A DNA stretch of 64,000 nucleotides from Emydura subglobosa (lineage: Eukaryota > Chordata > Testudines > Chelidae), in assembly GCA_007922225.1 (NCBI GenBank), contig ML679970.1, positions 43,248,323-43,312,322 on the forward strand. The letters are read 5' to 3'. Below are positions 10,556-64,000 of the stretch, one piece after another. Position 1 is the first letter of the stretch; each line of letters opens with the position of its first letter. The translations under genes were made by a program, and so were the position numbers. The notes under the pieces were generated by a model. The model saw nothing but the letters and a program-made list of their open reading frames with translations. It was not told the DNA's origin and did not search any database.

Positions 10556-10825
10556 AAGAAGTTACTTATCTCATAACTGTTGTTGGTCGAGTTGTGTTGC
10601 TCATATCCATTCCACAACCCACCCTCCTTCCCCTCTGTTGGAGGTCTGACAAGAAGGAACTGGAAGGGAGCTGGGCTGGCAGCACCCTATATATGGGCGC
10701 ATACGCACGTCACTGCAGAGGGCGCTAGAGCCGGCCCTACAGATACCGGAAGGCGCGCACACACCTAATTCAGAATGCACATGAGCAACACATCTCAAAG
10801 AATAAGCGTTATGAAGTAAGTAACT
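10556..10825. repeat. Inverted terminal structure of the second DIRS element
   Basis: 10556-10610 and 10771-10825 are inverted copies. The reverse complement of the first reads GAATGGATATGAGCAACAC...GTTATGAGATAAGTAACT. The second reads GAATGCACATGAGCAACAC...GTTATGAAGTAAGTAACT. A third, direct, partly matching copy lies at about 10522-10560 (TTCAGAATGGACATGAGCAA). The segment between is GC-richer. This mix of direct and inverted ends is typical of DIRS 3' regions. Confidence 0.7.
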
Positions 10826-10834
10826 GTCTTTTGC

Positions 10835-11256
10835 ATCCTACCCAAAAGATGACGCTGGCAGCCAATTCTTTAGTAATCACCCAAAAGTAAGGGTTTATTA
10901 TAAAAAGAAAGAAACTAGATGAGATGAGACATCTTAAATGCTCAAAGCAATGACATGTATACAAATGACTTAAAGTCCACATATATGTATATGTATGTAT
11001 GTAACCCCCTTCTTTTTCTGGGTTACTAGGGAGCAGGCACCACTCACCGGTGTGCAAGGGTGCCTAAGGTTGCTGACAACAAAGGAGATCCTGAGTATCC
11101 CAGTGATGATGTAGGATAGGTGGGAATCCTCTATCCACCCCTCTGCTGCAGTCTCTTTACTCTTAAAGGAATTTAAAATTGGTGGTGCCTCCACCTGCCT
11201 GGCCCCTGTACATGCTGAATAGCGTGCCTTGGGAACTTCCAGGACTAAACCTAGTC

Positions 11257-11290
<34 letters not shown>

Positions 11291-12400
11291 CTGTGACATA
11301 GGTCTAACGCAACAATTGCAATTATGCAAACTAAATATCCAATATACTTAAATTAGAGTTAACACACCTTTACTTAACAAATTAAGGAAATATGGCATAA
11401 CAAACTGAAATTAAACGTCACTACTATTTTAAATCCACAGGAGCAATTGAATACATCAATTAATAAAAATAGTATACAGAAATAGATGAAAATTATCTAA
11501 CTGGCATTTACACTGCCACTATATACCCCACCTCCAGAGTCTACATTCCCCTAGAGTTCACAGCCCTAATCCCTTGCTTGTGTGGGCGCGCTTGAAGATC
11601 TGAAGAAGGAGACAGAACTCTGTTGGTTCAGTGTGCCAGTTCAGCCCAGGTATCAAGCTGAAGATTTGGAGTTGGCCCAACCAAATGTCAACAGTCCTGG
11701 CCCTGCTTGAAGGGACTCTCTCTCTACCTCATCTCAGGCCCAGTCAAAATCTCTCTGCTGTGCCCCTTCCTTTACAAGCCTTGCCCCAAACAAAAGAGGG
11801 GGTCACTCACATCACCTTCACAGCAGGCCCACCTCAGTCAACTTCAGGCTCAGTCCCTGCCCTGGCTTGGGCAATGCCACCAACCTCCAAAGCTCCCTGC
11901 TTGATCAAAACTCCAGCAGGTTCTCAGCAGCAGCTTCGGGACCCAACAGCAGTCAGCAGCCAACAGCTTCCAGCCTCGCCCTGCTACACCCCAGCACCAA
12001 AATAGAGTCCCCATATGCTTTTCTCTGACTCCCTGGATAGGGAAGAGTCTCTCTCCTTTCTCCCCAAGGCATCATGGGAATTGTAGTCTCCCAGGATCTT
12101 CCCAACTGTAAAACTCCCACTTAAGTTCCAAGGCCCCTGAAGTACAGGGTGCCCACATCTATGTATCTCAGACTCTTAGCAGAATTGTGGAGTCTGCAGG
12201 CTTATCCAGTTCCTTTGGAGTACCTGCAGTACCTAGATGGGTCTCAGAAGTAGAAACCAGAAATGAAGACAAAAAGCAGATGGGGCAGCTATGTTTCTAT
12301 ATTATTTTTGACATGAGGCTTGCAATTTCTTTGTCCCAAACACAGCCACACAGCACAGTGCATGGAAAAGCCTCAGAGAGTCCCTCCAGCCAAAGGCATG
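10835..12400. other. LTR-like repeat region, unclassified
   Basis: 10835-10905 matches about 4185-4265 (CTGGCAGCCAATTCTTTAG, GGTTTATTATAA). Further right are segments such as CCCCAAGGCATCATGGGAATTGTAGTCTCCCAGGA near 12065 that look like part of a dispersed repeat. I infer one or more LTR fragments but cannot set ends. No coding region is convincing; the proline- and serine-rich frames here have no recognisable domain. Confidence 0.35.
11257..11290. repeat. (AAT)n microsatellite
   Basis: About eleven uninterrupted TAA units. Confidence 0.95.
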
Positions 12401-13249
12401 CATAATATTCCTATGTCCTGATCACTCATCAGGTGTAGCCCCTGGCTTCTTTCACTGGATTAGTTGTACAGTTTAGTTCCCTGGATGAGCTGTCAAGCAG
12501 GTTAAGTGCAGCTGCCATCCTGTCTGGGGATGTCACCCACAAACAGCACAAGTTTGAAATGCAAGCATTCCATGCATATTTACAACTCATAACACAAAGC
12601 TGATACATACATCTAAACATGCTTATCTATCTTAGAAAATCATGACTTTACAATAGATACTGTGCATGGCATAGTTTATACCATATTTATTGCAGTTCAG
12701 GAAGATTGGTATCAGTAATATTAAAAATGGTCATTCATATTTCGCACAGTGGCACAATACTATACTTCCCTTCTGGAATATTTGAGAATCAAGTTCTACA
12801 CACAAGCAACAATATGTGAAAAAGCACTAAGGGCTAGAGTGAGAGGCAAAATAACAGTTGCAAAAGGTAATCCCCATTAGTGGAACAATGGCAAAACCAG
12901 ATTTGACACCAGGACAGGAAATCAGTCAGTGTGGATCATGACACAACAGAAGAAACTTCCACTATAAAAGTAAGTTGGAAAAGGTAGAATTAAAAATCAC
13001 AGTAAGAACCATAGGAAGTACAGTATTAGAAACACAGATACCCTTGCTAAAAATAATACCCCTATTTACTGATATAGATTTAGGGTGAGTATTTGCTATT
13101 AAAATAACTAACCTAGACATGCCTCCACACAATGATAACAAAGGTAAATGATGAAGCGGTAAGATAATAAGACTAATTAAAATAACACCCTAAACGGAGC
13201 AAACCTGTGCTTTGAATGGATGAGAAGGAAGGCGAGCGATGCAGGGAAC
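12401..13249. other. Intergenic DNA, nothing recognised
   Basis: AT-rich sequence between the repeat region and the CpG-rich USP4 promoter. I see no exon with plausible splice sites, no RNA gene and no repeat I can name. Confidence 0.35.
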
Positions 13250-14059
13250 CGTGGCAGATACAAGAACTGTGAGAGCTGCTATGTGACTTTAGGGAGACAC
13301 ACACACTGATGAGGGAGACGTTTACATCCTCCAGCTGTGTGACACCTGGTTTTTCAGGGGGTGTCTGTAAACTCCGCCAGGGACTCCAGTCCCCCGTGCC
13401 CCCAGCACCGTCAGGCAGGCCGGCGCTGCGGTTTTAGGCAGGGGGATGCCCGTGCAGCCTTTTAAGGACCCAACCCTGAGAACCGGGAGCAGAGTCTGCC
13501 TGACACAGACTCCTGCGAGCGGGGAACAAGGAGCCCCAGTCCATGGAGCTGGGCCGGTGGCTCACCCCAGCGGGGTCACTCTCACTCCTGGGGCTGGGGC
13601 TTGGCCCCTCTGCCCGGGCTGGCAGCGCCGCCCCCTGATTTTTTGCCCCTCAGCCCCCGCCTGCAGCTGCCCCCCGCCAGTAACATTCCGCCCCCTGCTC
13701 ACACCCCGCCCATCCCCTCCTGTCCCTTTTGGGCAGGAGAGTCTGACAGACTCCGAGTAAGGGCAGGGCGAGGCAGCGGCTGCAACAAACGTTACTGAGC
13801 ATGCTCAGTCCCTGCGCGCATGCTCCGTACACGCTACGTCACAAACTCTGCCAGGTCTCAAGTTTTGGCCCTGCACCTCCACCTGAGGGGGTTGGCGGGA
13901 GAGGGCTGGACTGCCTGCCGGCTCACGTGGAGTCCTCACGTCACGTCACGCCCCGCCCCGCCAGAGTCCGCGCGGCCGAGGGCAGCAGTGCGCCTGCGCA
14001 CGTTGGCTGGGAGCGCGCGCCAGCCCGGATATCCGCTGCGGGGCGGGGGCGCTGGTAAC

Positions 14060-56272
<42,213 letters not shown>

Positions 56273-56789
56273 TAAGACATTTGTAGGTGTGAGTCATCCC
56301 CAAAGACAGTAGCTGCAAACCAGTTCAGGAAAACCTGTCCATTTGAATATTAAGGTTGAGATTTTCAGGCACACAAAGGACTTGGATGCCAAATTCTCAC
56401 TTAAAAATTATTGGGACTTGAGCACGCAAAATCCAAAGTGTTTTGGAAAAAATCTGTTTGAGATGATGGGGGCTGCAGGAAGCTTATTTGCCACTGAGGC
56501 AACGAGGGTAGATGTGATAAAATATATTGGAGAGCACAAACAATGACACATGTGAGGTGCAGTCGCATCCAGCCCTGCCTGCCTCTGGTGCTTTGGGAAG
56601 TGCTAGGCTGAAACGTCTCTTGAGCGTATAGGGTTCTAAGAGGATCTCTGGAACCCAAGCAGAAATAAGAATTTAGAAAATATCCTGTTTGCGGAAACTC
56701 AGGAATGAGTTGACCCCTTTATGTGCCAGCTGTATGGCCAGTTGGGTTTATCTGTGATCTGGAAATGGGGGTGGACAATTAGGTGGCAA

Positions 56790-57740
56790 AAATTGCAGAT
56801 GGTACAAAATTACATAGGTAAGGCTGCAAAAGACTGAGAAGCTTCAGAAGGATCAAAGGAAGTGAAAAGAATGGGCAACGTAATATCAGATGAAATTAAA
56901 TGTTGACAAAAAAAGCAATGTGCATTGGCAGCCATAATTTAAACTACTCCTATTTTGCTGTGCTTTTTAAATGAAAAAGACCTAAGCATTATTGTAGACT
57001 CAAACCTCTGCTCACTGGTCAGTCAAAAAAGCAAACATAGTTGACATTTAGATAGAAAGGAATGGAAAATAATTCTGGAAATATTAGATCATTAAGAATC
57101 AGTGACACGCATTCATCTGGAATACTGTGTTCACTTCTGGTCACCCATCTCAAAAAAGAGATAACAGAAATAGAACCGATTCACAGACAGTTAACAAAAT
57201 TATTAGCAGCCTGGAAACAGTTCTGTATGAGTAGAATTTGAAATGACAGACTATTCAGTTAGAGAGGTGGTTAATAGGAGGAGACCTAATAGAGATATAT
57301 AAAATAACAAATGGCATGCATAGGGTAAATTAGATGTTTGTTTTTATGCATTCCCAAACGAACAAAGTGGACATTCAATGAAATTGAAAGATGCATTTAA
57401 AACTGATAAAAGCCAGTACTTTGTGACACCTAATTAACTTGTGGAATTCATCACCATTGGATAACATTGAGGCCAAAAACTTAGCAGGATTTAGGAAAGG
57501 ATTAGACAATTTTTATGGATAATTGGAACAATACACAGATAAAGTCAAAATAAAAATACCGGATATAAATGAACAAGGCAGCCTGTAGGGTCACATGGAA
57601 TCTTACTGTATGGACCTGTTAAGTAATTAATCACTACAAGGATTCTTGCATCTTTCTCTGAAGCATCTGGTATTAGTCTCTATCTGAGACAGGATACTGG
57701 ATTAGACAATCCACTGGTGGCAATTCCTGTGTTCCTCTTT
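56790..57740 (+). mobile_element. CR1-like LINE 3' fragment
   Basis: The plus strand carries AAAATTGCAGATGGTACAAA, GAAATAGAACCGATTCACAG and ATTGAGGCCAAAAACTTAGC in the order of the ORF2 C-terminus and 3' end. The final GATACTGGATTAGACAATCCA is a CR1-type tail. The coding frame is lost. Confidence 0.65.
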
Positions 57741-58752
57741 GAGAGCTTCTGTTTGTTGTGGAATAACACTCCCTACTGACAAGCTCACAGAGCCCTCTCC
57801 AAAACAATGTCTGGAGCGGGTGTGTACATGCTCTGTGGTTTTCAAACATTCAGCACCCAGTCATAGAAGGGAGTGCACTTCATTTCTTCTGCTGTGTGTC
57901 TGACTACTGCTGTGCTGGTGGGCTTAATGCCCTGTTCCATACTTTTCTAGTCGTTACGGTTTAAGCAATATGTCCCTAATGTTTAGTTGAGTTCTCTGGA
58001 TTCCCTCCGACGCTGAGGCTGTGCTTGGACTGGAACCTTTCCATACATAGACAATTAGTTCATAAGAGCCAGGTTGTAGCAGGAGATAAGACTCCATAGT
58101 CCATGTTTGCCATTTGTTCCACAGCTTGGGTCTCCAAATCACCTAGGAAAAATCAACCCATATCCCTTCCCACAGGATCACATTCATCAGAGCTGTTTTG
58201 GATACTGCTCCGGGGAAAGCTTTCTTACCAAAGAGACGTTTCCTCAGTATTTTTCAGATTATTACTATGCTGAAGGCAGCTCCAACTGAGATTATTCAGT
58301 ATTTCTTGAGGTCCATATGATCACTGCAACACTGAATAGTTTCACTGTTATATTAATTTTAATGGAATAAGTGGGCTAAAGGTGTTAACATAACATAGTC
58401 AATGTCCAACATTAAATAATGTTAAATGAGGTCTAGGGTTTGGAATACAGAGATCTCTGCCTGTTTAACACCATGGCAAATAGACCCTTTAAAAATCCTT
58501 TTTGACCTTTTAATAAAAATACAGAAAAGAAGAAAAACAGTGAAAGCATTTGAAATATAAAGTAGTAAATAAGGCTTTCCTTTTAACATCCCTTGTTCCC
58601 TTCTCCTTTTGCTGGAGAGAGGTTAGAGCACAGAGTTTTTAGAAGGGAAAAACCCCTTTGTTTGACAGTCTATTAGATGGACAGTCTCAAAATTCTTTTG
58701 TTGATGGACCCCTTTTCAAAGGCAATGTTAATCACAGACCACCAACTGAGAA

Positions 58753-58854
58753 ACTGATTGACCAAAAAAAAAAGAGTCCTGTAGCACTTTAAAGTCTAAC
58801 AAATATAATTTCTGTAGGCATAAGCTTTCGTGAGTTGCAACCCACTTCGTCATG
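58753..58854 (-). mobile_element. Penelope-like fragment
   Basis: The reverse complement (GACGAAGTGGGTTGCAACTC, GAAAGCTTATGC, TTGTTAGACTTTAAAGTGCT) is the same sequence family as the fold-back insert in intron 2. An A run at 58765-58774 in + text ends it. About 100 bp remain. Confidence 0.55.
58817..58854 (-). ncRNA. Hammerhead-ribozyme-like core (degenerate)
   Basis: On the minus strand TGACGA (consensus UGAUGA) is followed by stem AGTGGG-loop-ACTCAC, then GAAA and a GC-TTAT-GC mini-stem. The order matches the hammerhead core, with one core change (U to C) and an A where C should precede UGAUGA. Not expected to be active. Confidence 0.4.
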
Positions 58855-60474
58855 TGCCGCAAAAGTACGTGTTTATATGAAGTACACATGTCCTGTTAGT
58901 AATGCTTTAAGAAAGAGTACTTACAGATATCTGAGATGGGTGTGCCTGCTTTTTACTGCAGAGCCTGTCCTTGGTGTGATGGTTGACATATGCAGATATT
59001 CAGTGAGATTATTTTTTTTATTTTTTCATAATATTTTGTGGCCCCCTTGTGCAGTCTCAAAGGACCTCCTGGGATCTGCAAACTCCAGTTTGCGAACCAC
59101 TGTCTTACTGGCATTAAAGATGGTGGTAACTGTCCTTTTGGGGAAAAGAGAAGAAGTTAGTTGAGAGAGGCTGGAGCTTCTGCTGTTAAGTCAGATCCTG
59201 TTTCATCTCAGGTTGTGATTGGGATTCAGCTGGAGCTGGTAGGGATGGTGGTGCCACCTGGGTCCCCCTCTCTGGCCAGAGCTGGTTGGGACATCCCTCA
59301 GGATTAGGACAAAGAAGGTTTGGGATCCCAGGAGACAGACAGTGCAAGTGGCAGCCAGGATGGTGATGCTTGCTCTAGTAGTCTGTCTTTTCAATCTGTT
59401 TTTCTCTTTGTTCTTTCATACTTTCCCCACAAAATCTTTCTTTGAAGGACCCAGAAAGGGAGTGATGGGTGGAATAGTCCATTCCTTTGTTATTTTGTCC
59501 ACCAATTAGACCTTGTATCCAACATATACTGATTTTGGCTCATTAACTTCCAGCTCCACATCTCCTGTTTGTTGAAATAATGATTGTTAAAATGTCCTTG
59601 AATCATATCAATTTGGCCTTTTAGTTTTTGATTATTGTTTTGTCTCCCTCTTGTAAATTTTTCCCATCAGCATCTGTTGTTAGAGGTTGTTGTAATGTCT
59701 TACAAACTTGTACATACTTTTTACAGGTGAGCTCACATTTGGATAAGTTTGTAGGTTCAATTGTCATTGCATAATTTTTCTCCTTTTTGAATCAGTTCTG
59801 CCTAAGATTGGACATGTGTTCATAAACCACAATTACAGACAAAAACATCATTTTCTTTTATATGCTTAAACTAAAGTAGGGAGAAGTACTTAGTTATATT
59901 TTAAGGTTTGCTAATTCTTGTTCCAAAATTGGGGTTTGCACATCTTATGTAATTGTGCAATTATGTAATGCAGATCTATAATTTTTGTAATATTTAATTA
60001 AACATCTAAAAGGTTTAACAGCTTGAGAACTTACAACTCATTTCATTTGTAGCTAAAACAAAACTTAAAACTGTTGCTGTTTAAATGTTTTTAAGATGTA
60101 TAAAAATGAACCAGCTCCTACCACTTCTTTGGTATGGGTAAAGATGGAAAAAGCTTCCTGCCATTTTTGCCACTTACGCAGTTAATGCTGTACATTTACC
60201 CAGACCATCTCAGTCAGTACTTATACCTCCCAGTGTTTTCCCACAGATTTTATGCCAGGAGCCGAAGCTAATTCAAATCTTAAACTTAACTTTTATCAGA
60301 AGGTTGATTCTTCCCCCCTTCCCTCACCCCCGAAGAAACCCAAATTAATTAGCATTTGGTGTATGCCTCAAGTCAGAGGACTCAAACACCACCCATCTAG
60401 TAAACTAAATTCAAGTTTTGTTACCACCTATTAAAAGCAAGAAATCAAAATGAGACAGGTCATATTGCAACACA

Positions 60475-60610
60475 GTCCAACTTTGTAGTTCACGTTAGGG
60501 CTTTTCTATGCTGCGTGGCAAAGCACGTTACAGGCATGTGATTTGTAACGTGCTCTAATGTGTTTACTCTAATTGCCCCATGTAGACCTTGCTGGTGTGT
60601 TCTAAAAGGT
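60475..60610. repeat. Short inverted-repeat-like segment
   Basis: AAGCACGTTACAGGCATGTG and TTGTAACGTGCTCTAATGTG form a small stem (GCACGTTAC against GTAACGTGC), in text that resembles dispersed sauropsid repeats. Not classified. Confidence 0.4.
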
Positions 60611-63480
60611 TTGCATTAATGTAACTACTAGCTCTCTTGTCCTTCCACCACAGACATAGGGTTTTCCAGTGATATGGCCTGGTCTGTAGCCCTGGCAAGA
60701 TCTTTTGTGGTGCACAGTTCCTCCAGGAGCTGGCAGACCAACAGATGCTCCATGGTTTGTGTTTAACCACAGTCACATATGTCGGGGTCATTGGAATAGC
60801 CCCTCTTCTGCGTGTTGACTTGACCTGTCAACTCTTGTTTGGACTAGAGGTAACTTAAACATCTTCAGGTTGACTAGTCCTTCTCCGCACCTGTTGGAAG
60901 GCATTCAGCATCTTCAGTGTGCATTTTGATGTCCTCGTTGAGTGTTTTGATCTGTGTGTACCACTCTTCCAAATGAGTAGCTGTCAGTGAGGGTTTTTTT
61001 AAGCAGTTCTGTTGCCACTAGAAAGCTTTTCTGTTATTCCAGGTGGCTGACTGCCTCAATCTAAATGTATTGTTGCCTCAATATAATTTTTCCATTTTGC
61101 TTCTGACTGCTCTCCTGATATGCAGTGAAGTGGTTCTGGCAAGTACATAAAGGCAGTTCTCACTTGTTGGTTTTAGACATTTTGTGATGTAGCAGTCTGT
61201 CCTGTCATTCAGGATGGGGTCCAGCTTCTTTGCATGAGCCAGTCTTTCCTACACTGGCATACGCATTTGGCCATCAAATAGTAAAGTGCAAGTGAGTGGC
61301 TCTTAGTGGGTTGGTTCCCCATTTTGAATTTGCAGATTTTCTGAGTTTGTTCTGGGTGCAAACTTTGATTTGTCTTCTCCACACGTACTTTGAAGGAGAG
61401 ATGTGATCGCCTGTCTCCCAGGCAGAAAGGATTCCAGCAGCGAGCAAGGGATACCCCATTCCAGGTGATATTGGGTTGTCTACTGACCTCATGATTCTGA
61501 AGATGGAAGAGACTCATTTGTGTTTTGACTGGCTTGGCATGCAGTTGGTTGTTGGTGTAATAAATGGAGAACTCAAACAGCACCGACGTTAACATAGCTT
61601 CAATGTGGGCGAAATCCTTGGTGTGGGCAGTGACGCATGGATTGTTGGCATAAATAAAATCCCTTGTGCTGAGATGGATGGGTTGATCATTTTGTGTAAA
61701 TGTTGAGTATTGGTGAGAGTATGCGCCCTTGTCGTAGGCTGTTCTGTTGCCATTGTCTCTGCTTCCTGCATAGTTTGATATATAAATATCGGTTCTCTAA
61801 TAGCAATTGTATCAATCGTTCAGGGTGGTGATCTTTCGTCATGTTGTATATTTTAGTGAGGAGCCTTCAATAATTCATTGTCATATACTGCTGGTAAACT
61901 GACAAACACTGCACCTGTTACCACACCTTTTTCAGAGCTATCTTTGATGTATTGAGTGATGTTCAGCACTTGACCGATAACTGACTTGCCTAGATAGAAT
62001 CTAGCTTGCTATGTGATTAGATGCTTTTCAGTGAGTTGTGATAGGTGTTTTAGGATGAGATGCTCGTACAGTTTAAGATGACACAAACCTGAAGTTCTTC
62101 GATTTCTGTTGCATCCTTCCCCAGCTTTGAGAGTGCCACAACATGTGTTCATTGCCAGATCTTGGGTACTTTGTATGTGGTTGAGCATGTTTTAAACAAC
62201 TTGAATAACCATTTTTTTTATTGCTAGTCCAGAGTGTTTTATATGGTCATAAATGTCATCTAGACTGTCGGTTTTGCCATTCTGGAGCTTAATTTGGTCG
62301 TTGCATACTGTGCTCTAAAATTTTAAGTCTCCTGGCTCTTCTTGCCACTTAAGCCATATCCTGGGCTGTTTGTTCAGTGCCCGGCCGATAGGAGTTGTTG
62401 TGTGACCTTGTCTGCAGTAATGTCATAGTGTTGCTCTGCCTTCCTTGGGTGATTGTTAAGCTTCCAGATGGTCATCCATGCTTCTTACTGCTGTAGGGCA
62501 TGTCCATGCTCTCAGTGAGATTCTATTCTGAATTCTATTTTTCCTACTTCAGTACAGAGACCAATTCTTCACCAGATGTGATAGTACCCTCAGTGAATGG
62601 GTCTGCATGGAACTTCTGCTTGAATTTTGCATACTGATTTGATAACTTGGATGTTGGTCCTGGCATATAATTTGTTCTCCAGCATTGTGGAATGTGCTTC
62701 TTCGAGACAGTGCACGTCGCACTGACAAACTGGTCATAATTTTCTGGTATTGGTTCAGTATTTCTTACAATGGCATCTAGGTCATTGGAGAAGATCTTCC
62801 ATTTCACTTTCTTAAAAGGAAAGCAGCACCAGAATGGTGCTGAGTTCAGCATTATGGCTGCACTGATCTGGATGGTGATGGGTTGGTGCTGTGAATGTGG
62901 AATTGGGCCCAAACCAAGTTTGTTATATGGGCCATTATGTGGTTGCTGACAAATGCCAGGTCAGAGTTGTAGCCCCATTTCCATCAGCTGCTGTTGAAAG
63001 AACTGGCGAGTTTAGGATTGTGAATTATGCTCAGGTGGTGTGCATTTGCCCACGATTCAACTAGTTCACCATTTTCATCAGTTACGCTATAGCCCCATTT
63101 GACATTGTGATGGTTAAAGTCACCTGTGATCATCCACTTTTTGTCATGTTCAAGGTTATGTGGGCTAGTGAACTTGGATTGTTGCATGGCAGTTTATAGA
63201 TAGACATGGTGGAAATGCCACCAGTGTCTACAGTCGGACTTCAGTGTCATTATTATCAATCATTGATGTGTTGATCAGGTTAGACAGAAATGGCACAGCC
63301 ATATTGCTTGTGTGGTCTTTAAATGGCCAAATTCATCCCAAATATCCAGTGGTGATGATTAATCCCTCTACATCTCTCCTGGAGGCATAACACCTGGCAA
63401 TTATAGTCTGGGCACATTTTAGCTAGAAGGTCTTGTTTGGCACCCGAGAGCCCTTTAACATTTGCTGATATTATTGTCAG
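60580..63480 (-). mobile_element. Non-CR1 LINE relic (jockey/I-like family)
   Basis: Minus-strand pieces in order: endonuclease start (KGLSGAKQDLLAKMCPDYNC near 63470), WMITGDFNHHNVKWGYSVTD with LVESWANAHHLSIIHNPKLA (63187-62984), the linker 62912-62544, RT with LPAVYDNELL and FIYANNPCVTAHTKDF (61771-61600), a C-terminal part with KPVKTQMSLFHL and ITWNGVSLA (61595-61209), and a CDCG-like end near 60790. It differs from CR1 in every motif. It resembles LINEs often annotated as jockey-like. Frameshifts and stops are frequent. Confidence 0.7.
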
Positions 63481-64000
63481 TGCCTGCCCTGATGAATGAA
63501 CTGTGGCAACCTTCAGGTATGGTTATGCAGGTACGGTTACGCTGATGACTGTGTTGCTCTGCAGGCCTAGACACAGTATATTCAAGGACTATAGTAGTAG
63601 GTGTTCAGCAGGATTCCCAGATTCAGAGAAGCTGGCAGGGACCACTGTGTGAACACTCTCTTGTATCTATGTCCAGTGCATGCTGTCACTAGGTAAGATG
63701 TAGCATCTTGTTTCAGTGCTCAGTTTGGGAGGGCAGTGTTAGGGTCCCTAATTCATTAAAATGCCTCATCCCACATTCCATATGGGCAGTGCTGCTCATT
63801 GCTTCCCTGTTTGGGAATGCTCAGAAGCCCTCAAAGAAGAAAGGCAACTCATTAGTAACTATTCTTCGAGCATTGCCTTTACCCATTCACAATACCTTTG
63901 TTTTCCCTTTTACATCGGAGTTCTCCATGTAAATGGGTCTCTGCAGTTCAGAAGCAGGAATGAAGGGGATTGGGCTAGTGTGCTCCCTCACAGAACATTT

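Larger units (their letters stand above)
8215..10825 (+). mobile_element. Second DIRS-type retrotransposon, 5'-truncated
   Basis: The plus strand shows the end of a reverse transcriptase, RNase H, the LSRSF...EWLLHQE...VDLFMTRENRKC linker, a tyrosine recombinase and a structured end (10556-10825). Gag, most of RT and the left terminal repeat are absent; the element starts abruptly near 8215 within RT. It is oriented opposite to the element at 441-4452, and the two are clearly of the same class though diverged. Stops and frameshifts interrupt all domains. Confidence 0.83.

Noticed and set aside
11631..12005. Pro/Ser/Gln-rich open frame of 124 codons
   Set aside because: It lies in LTR-like repeat sequence, low complexity, with no domain and no matching frame in another copy that I can see.
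1..13200. Search for a GPX1 or other neighbour gene upstream of USP4, as in mammals
   Set aside because: No selenocysteine-type or other conserved host exon is visible in this flank. Any neighbour must lie further away or be rearranged.
13446..13760. Proline-rich frames upstream of USP4
   Set aside because: They are GC-rich promoter DNA with no recognisable domain, no splice sites joining them to USP4, and overlapping open frames on both strands.

Overview
The window is nuclear DNA of a vertebrate, most likely a non-avian sauropsid and probably a turtle. The evidence is one multi-exon vertebrate gene plus a repeat mix dominated by CR1 LINEs, with DIRS-type tyrosine-recombinase retrotransposons, several hAT DNA transposons, Penelope-like fragments and one unusual LINE. 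The species call is an inference from repeat composition only.

The only host gene I can support is USP4, a deubiquitinase of the USP4/USP11/USP15 group, on the + strand. Its start codon is at 14060 inside a CpG-rich promoter island (about 13250-14700). Eleven coding exons can be placed to the base: 14060-14166, 16946-17073, 22972-23102, 36513-36639, 37808-37953, 38248-38309, 47040-47183, 47775-47892, 49211-49384, 51882-52040 and 56042-56266. All introns are GT-AG and all phases agree. Together they encode residues 1-507: the DUSP domain, the first Ubl domain, the linker, the catalytic Cys box (Cys314) and the first zinc-binding CxxC (464/467). The rest of the catalytic domain, including the His box, lies beyond 64000.

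Upstream of USP4 (1-13200) is an accessory, repeat-filled flank. It holds a decayed DIRS element on the minus strand (441-4452) with long inverted terminal repeats, an LTR-retrotransposon fragment nested in it, a hAT fragment, a probable LTR, a CR1 fragment, a second DIRS element on the plus strand (8215-10825), and an unclassified LTR-like repeat region.

The introns hold most of the rest. Intron 2 carries a CR1 with a fold-back Penelope-like insertion that contains a hammerhead-ribozyme-like core, and a short hAT derivative. Intron 3 has a nearly full-length CR1 with an ORF1 esterase-like domain, a second hAT transposase relic, and a CR1 containing a small hAT MITE. Intron 6 holds a 4.2-kb hAT element with termini, target duplication and a recognisable transposase, itself containing a younger CR1. 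Intron 10 holds a CR1 with a 55-bp tandem duplication. Intron 11 holds a second hammerhead-like Penelope fragment and a 2.9-kb non-CR1 LINE relic.

I found no new multi-gene system. The most interesting signals are the hammerhead-like motifs, the structured DIRS termini and the nested, datable transposon insertions.
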